Shown in pieces: positions 6,846-9,126 of a stretch of 9,126 nt of DNA. Source of the stretch: an uncultured Clostridia bacterium (GTDB taxonomy: Bacteria; Bacillota_A; Clostridia; Christensenellales; CAG-138); NCBI GenBank assembly GCA_946623765.1, contig CAMORL010000061.1, positions 1 to 9,126 of the forward strand, given 5' to 3'. The notes beneath the pieces are model-generated. The model was not told the DNA's origin. It ran no database searches and saw nothing but the letters and a program-made list of their open reading frames with translations. The position numbers were made by a program, and so were the translations under genes. How positions within the stretch are numbered: the stretch's first letter is position 1; each line of letters begins with the position of its first letter.

Positions 6846-8492
6846 TTATTCTCCTACTAAGATATATTGGTGAACGGGCTGGTTTCCGTCGATGCGGATG
6901 ACCTCCGTTCTGGGGTACATTTTAGTCAGCGCGGAAAAGAGCGCGTCCGCTTCGTCTCCGCTTGCGTCCTGCCCTACGAGCAGCAGCAGCACGCCGCAGT
7001 TTTCCGCGTGCATGGAGCGGGAAAGCGCAAGCGCCGTGTCGATTGCGCCGCTGTCGTTCACATAGATCGTGTCGCCGATGAATCCGATGAAATCGCCCTC
7101 GTGAACATGCACGCCGTCCTTCTCGGCGTTGCGGCTTGCGCGGGAAACGAAGCCGGTCGTGACGGAGGCGATGACCTCTTCGAGCTCGGCGACGATCTCG
7201 TCCGGTTCGCCGGCGTTCGTGTCCATCATCGAGATCGCGGCATAGCCTTCGCCGACCGAGCGCGTTTTGAGCACGCGGATGTCGGAGGCGGGGTAGAGGT
7301 CTTTTGCCTGCTTTGCGGTCATGATGACGTTGCCGTTGTTCGGGAACACATAGATCGTATCGGCGTTTGTGCGGTCAAAAGCGTCGATGAAATCGGCGGT
7401 GCTCGGGTTCATGCTCTGTCCGCCGTCGATCACGGCATCCGCGCCGAGTTCCGAAAACGTTGCTTTCAGCCCGTCGCCCGCCGCAACCGCGACGATGCCT
7501 GCCTTTTTACGCGGCTTCGGCACCGTGACGGAAACCTCGGGGAGTTCCGTCTCGTTGTGCTGGAGCGACATGTTTTCAACCTTGAGCGTCAGAAACTCGC
7601 CGTAGCGCTGGCAGCGGTTCAGAATATCGCCGGGACGCATCGTGTGCACGTGGACCTTCAGGATCGACCCCTCGCGGAACGCGACGACGGAATTGCCGAC
7701 GCTGTTGAGATACCCGATAAAGCCGGGGAGATCGAACGATTCCGGATCGCCTTTCGCGTTCTGCAGCCGCAGCAAAAACTCGGTGCAGTAGCCGTAGGTA
7801 AGGACGCTGTCCGCATCGAAGGCGTCGAGGTCGACCTTCTTCGCTTCGGCGTGCGTTTGTGCGCGCTCGACGGTCTCGCCGTTCAGCGATCTGCGCATGC
7901 CCTCAAAGATATAGATGAGCCCCGCGCCGCCGGAATCGACCACGCCCGCCTCGCGCAGCACCGGCAAAAGCTCCGGCGTCCGTTCGAGAGAACGCTGCAT
8001 CTCGCCGAGCAGGTCGTTGAAATAGGTTTTGAGCGTGGATTCTTCGGTGATGCGTTCGTTTGCAAAGCGTACGCCGTCGGAAAAAACAGTCAGGATCGTG
8101 CCTTCAACCGGAACGGGAACCGCACGGTAAGCTTCCTCCACGCCGCATTTCATCGCATGCGCGATATCGGAAAGGGTCGCTTCGGAAACGCCTTCAAAGC
8201 CGCGGTTGATGCCGGAGAAAATGCGGGACAGAATGACGCCGGAATTGCCGCGCGCGCCCAAAAGCATGCCGTGCGCGCTGCGGCTTGCCACTGCGGACAG
8301 ATCCGCGTCCTCGGTGCGGTCGACCGCGTCTGCGCCGGAATACACCGTTGCGAGCATATTGTCGCCGGTGTCGCCGTCCGGGATGGGGAAAACGTTGAGA
8401 TCGTTGACAGCCTTGCGATAGCAGCCGAGATGGTCCGCCCCGCTTGAAAGCATGCCGGCGTACAGCGCGCCGTTCAAAGTCATTGCCTGCAT
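6846..8492 (-). CDS. fakA: Fatty acid kinase FakA (YloV; DAK2 domain)
   Basis: This 548-residue protein matches the usual FakA length. FakA phosphorylates FakB-bound fatty acids to acyl-phosphate in the cytoplasm. The N-terminal DAK2/DhaL kinase domain (about 1-205) has NVFPIPDGDTGDNM (33-46), whose Asp residues hold Mg-ATP, ARGNSGV (80-86) and DSGGAG (186-191). The middle domain contains YGYCTEFLL (233-241) and KVHVHTMRPGDIL (279-291). The C-terminal DegV-like domain has GGQSMNPST (357-365) and NNGNVIMTAKQA (385-396). All key motifs are intact. ATG 8492 is preceded by AGGAGG only 4 nt away; the in-frame ATG 8483 (residue 4) sits 13 nt away, so 8492 is the better choice. The Shine-Dalgarno overlaps the TGA of the upstream regulator gene. 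Co-transcription with a DegV gene supports a FakAB pair. Confidence 0.95.
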   Translation of the reverse strand: MQAMTLNGALYAGMLSSGADHLGCYRKAVNDLNVFPIPDGDTGDNMLATVYSGADAVDRTEDADLSAVASRSAHGMLLGARGNSGVILSRIFSGINRGFEGVSEATLSDIAHAMKCGVEEAYRAVPVPVEGTILTVFSDGVRFANERITEESTLKTYFNDLLGEMQRSLERTPELLPVLREAGVVDSGGAGLIYIFEGMRRSLNGETVERAQTHAEAKKVDLDAFDADSVLTYGYCTEFLLRLQNAKGDPESFDLPGFIGYLNSVGNSVVAFREGSILKVHVHTMRPGDILNRCQRYGEFLTLKVENMSLQHNETELPEVSVTVPKPRKKAGIVAVAAGDGLKATFSELGADAVIDGGQSMNPSTADFIDAFDRTNADTIYVFPNNGNVIMTAKQAKDLYPASDIRVLKTRSVGEGYAAISMMDTNAGEPDEIVAELEEVIASVTTGFVSRASRNAEKDGVHVHEGDFIGFIGDTIYVNDSGAIDTALALSRSMHAENCGVLLLLVGQDASGDEADALFSALTKMYPRTEVIRIDGNQPVHQYILVGE

Positions 8493-8501
8493 ACGTCCTC
8501 C

Positions 8502-8735
8502 TCAGATGCGTTCCGGGATCGTGGCGGAAACGTCCACGATGTCGTCGAGCGTGCAGTGCAGCACGCTGCAGATCTTCAGAAGCGTGTTGAGATGCACGGG
8601 CATCCCCTTGCCGAGCTTCGCGATCACGGCCGAGCTTAGGTTCGTCTCGGACTGGAGATCCTTCTTTTTCATCTTTCGGCTGGATAACAGCTTCCAGAGT
8701 TTATCGTAACAGACCTGAAAGGTTTCCGGTATCAT
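8502..8735 (-). CDS. Small Cro/C1-type HTH regulator
   Basis: This 77-residue protein is a single helix-turn-helix domain of the Cro/C1 (HTH_26-like) type. The helix-turn-helix lies at about residues 24-44 (KKDLQSETNLSSAVIAKLGKG, residues 24-44), followed by LLKICSVLHCTLDDIVDV (52-69), the usual ending of this class. There is no separate ligand or dimerisation domain. ATG 8735 follows an AGGGGG Shine-Dalgarno at about 5 nt. It is the first gene of the operon, with 9 nt to the kinase gene, and its promoter carries two perfect inverted repeats, so it probably autoregulates and controls the Fak genes. That role is inferred from position. Close relatives are common as free-standing small regulators in Clostridia and on mobile elements, but nothing here suggests a mobile element. 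Confidence 0.92.
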   Translation of the reverse strand: MIPETFQVCYDKLWKLLSSRKMKKKDLQSETNLSSAVIAKLGKGMPVHLNTLLKICSVLHCTLDDIVDVSATIPERI

Positions 8736-8779
8736 AGTTCCCCCTGATATCAGCGCACGGCGCCCCTCGCGCCATGCAC

Positions 8780-8798
8780 AAAATTACAGAGTAATTTT
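8780..8798. promoter_or_regulatory. Candidate operator over -10 and transcript start
   Basis: AAAATTAC (8780-8787) and GTAATTTT (8791-8798) form a perfect 8-bp inverted repeat with AGA between. It covers most of the -10 hexamer and the predicted start of the HTH operon, the classic position for repression. It shares a TTAC/GTAA core with the repeat at 8826-8847. Binding by the adjacent HTH protein is inferred. Confidence 0.5.
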
Positions 8799-8822
8799 AA
8801 CATTTCTTACGACAAGTTTCAA
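8794..8822 (-). promoter_or_regulatory. Promoter of the HTH-fakA-degV-GNAT operon
   Basis: On the minus strand TTGAAA (8822-8817) is followed by a 17-bp spacer and TAAAAT (8799-8794), with a TGT extended -10 motif just before it. The -35 matches four of six and the -10 five of six consensus positions. The predicted start near 8787 gives a leader of about 52 nt. Confidence 0.72.
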
Positions 8823-8825
8823 CAT

Positions 8826-8847
8826 ATTCTTTACGTTTGTAAAGAAT
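8826..8847. promoter_or_regulatory. Second candidate operator upstream of the operon -35
   Basis: ATTCTTTAC (8826-8834) and GTAAAGAAT (8839-8847) form a perfect 9-bp inverted repeat around GTTT. It begins 4 bp upstream of the operon's -35. Its TTAC/GTAA core matches the repeat at 8780-8798, and the two centres lie about 47 bp apart. No T-tract accompanies it in a useful position for termination. Confidence 0.5.
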
Positions 8848-8863
8848 TTCTTATACGCTGCAC

Positions 8864-8880
8864 ATATATGCTGCATATAT
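8864..8880. repeat. AT-rich 17-bp palindrome
   Basis: ATATATGC (8864-8871) and GCATATAT (8873-8880) are perfect inverted arms around a single T. It lies between the two divergent promoters. It could be a protein site, a bendable segment or chance in AT-rich DNA. Confidence 0.4.
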
Positions 8881-8990
8881 ATTGAAAATCTTCGCGGCGA
8901 AATTGAGGATTCCCGGAAAAACAAGGCGGTCATCGGACAAAAAACACCCTACACGGGACGGGAACGGACGTTTTGCGTCATGCTTTTTTA

Positions 8991-9019
8991 TTGACAGCGC
9001 TGCGGAATGCACCTATAAT
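8991..9019 (+). promoter_or_regulatory. Exact-consensus sigma-A promoter of the zinc-ribbon gene
   Basis: TTGACA (8991-8996), 17 bp, TATAAT (9014-9019) matches the consensus at all twelve positions with optimal spacing. A TTTTTTA run (8984-8990) directly upstream could act as an UP-like element. The start is expected near 9026. Confidence 0.9.
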
Positions 9020-9030
9020 ATACAATATCA

Positions 9031-9050
9031 GCGGACGCAGCAGCGCCCGC
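9031..9050 (+). other. Leader hairpin before the zinc-ribbon gene
   Basis: GCGG (9031-9034) pairs with CCGC (9047-9050), and CGC (9036-9038) with GCG (9043-9045), with one A/C mismatch and an AGCA loop. It sits in the 5' leader just downstream of the predicted transcript start and ends 7 nt before the AGGAGG. It may stabilise the mRNA; it leaves the ribosome site free. Confidence 0.4.
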
Positions 9051-9070
9051 GGAACACAGGAGGAATCAAT

Positions 9071-9126
9071 ATGTTTTGCAGCAACTGCGGAAACAGACTT
9101 CCGGAGGACGCGCTGTTCTGCAACCA
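9071..9126 (+). CDS. Zinc-ribbon protein, N-terminus only
   Basis: Only 18 codons are inside the window. They encode MFCSNCGNRLPEDALFCN, with CSNC (residues 3-6) and a third Cys at 17, the first part of a CxxC...CxxC zinc ribbon as in the zinc_ribbon_2-type domains that open many bacterial membrane or regulatory proteins. ATG 9071 follows AGGAGG (9058-9063) by 7 nt, an ideal ribosome site. With the exact-consensus promoter this predicts strong constitutive expression. What follows the ribbon cannot be seen, so no function is assigned. Confidence 0.85.
   Translation, partial: MFCSNCGNRLPEDALFCN

Larger units (their letters stand above)
8736..9070. other. Divergent control region, no gene
   Basis: This 335-nt AT-rich stretch separates the minus-strand operon from the plus-strand zinc-ribbon gene and has no credible coding sequence. 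It contains the two promoters, the inverted repeats at 8780-8798, 8826-8847 and 8864-8880, a CTGATATCAG palindrome (8744-8753) and a small GGCGC/GCGCC hairpin (8759-8773) in the operon leader, and a hairpin in the zinc-ribbon leader. I see nothing recognisable in 8885-8980. Confidence 0.8.

Noticed and set aside
4655..6901. 748-codon open frame on the plus strand
   Set aside because: It is antisense to the GNAT-like and DegV genes, which share one frame, and arises from the GC-rich codon pattern. Its product is rich in Arg, Val, Asp and His with no recognisable domain, and the minus-strand proteins are clear family members.
6867..8447. 526-codon open frame on the plus strand
   Set aside because: It is fully antisense to fakA, has no family motifs and no ribosome site that I can see; the FakA motifs on the other strand are decisive.
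8736..8787. Riboswitch in the HTH operon leader
   Set aside because: The leader is only about 52 nt with one short GC hairpin, too small for a known riboswitch class and without a terminator or sequestered ribosome site.
8826..8847. Reading the ATTCTTTAC/GTAAAGAAT hairpin as a terminator
   Set aside because: The stem is AT-rich and no transcript from a nearby gene would end there; its position at a promoter fits an operator better.

Overview
The window reads as chromosomal DNA of a fairly GC-rich Firmicute, most likely a gut-type Clostridia member. The signs are a linked FakA/DegV-type fatty-acid kinase pair, a heterodimeric exporter of the BmrCD/TM287-288 type with a linker I associate with clostridial homologues, strong AGGAGG ribosome binding sites, sigma-A-type promoters and AT-rich intergenic regions between GC-rich genes. 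The genus cannot be read from this sequence.

Layout. (1) Positions 1-747, minus strand: a DnaQ-like DEDDh 3'-5' exonuclease that runs off the left edge. Its promoter (754-782) sits so close to the gene that the mRNA may be leaderless. (2) Divergently, 876-4612, plus strand: two overlapping genes (TAATG) for the two halves of a heterodimeric ABC exporter, ended by a strong intrinsic terminator at 4618-4656. (3) 4657-4828: a short convergent intergenic region with a bulged GC hairpin and a weaker terminator-like hairpin serving the minus-strand operon. (4) 8735 down to 4829, minus strand: a tight four-gene operon, in transcription order a 77-aa Cro/C1-type HTH regulator, a FakA-type fatty-acid kinase (DAK2 domain), a DegV-family (FakB-like) fatty-acid-binding protein, and a 374-aa GNAT-like protein of unknown substrate. 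Gaps are 9, 4 and 15 nt. (5) 8736-9070: a 335-nt divergent control region. It holds the operon promoter, two perfect inverted repeats sharing a TTAC/GTAA core, another AT palindrome, and an exact TTGACA-17-TATAAT promoter for a zinc-ribbon gene that runs off the right edge.

How the genes fit together. In the known system a DegV-family protein (FakB) presents a fatty acid to FakA, which phosphorylates it to acyl-phosphate for phospholipid synthesis. Here the kinase and one binding protein are co-transcribed with a small DNA-binding protein, which probably autoregulates through the repeats on its own promoter, and with a GNAT-like protein that could act on a related small molecule or acyl product. 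The last link is inference. The most testable part of the window is the regulator, its paired operators and the Fak-GNAT operon. I saw no CRISPR array, tRNA, rRNA, transposase or phage gene.
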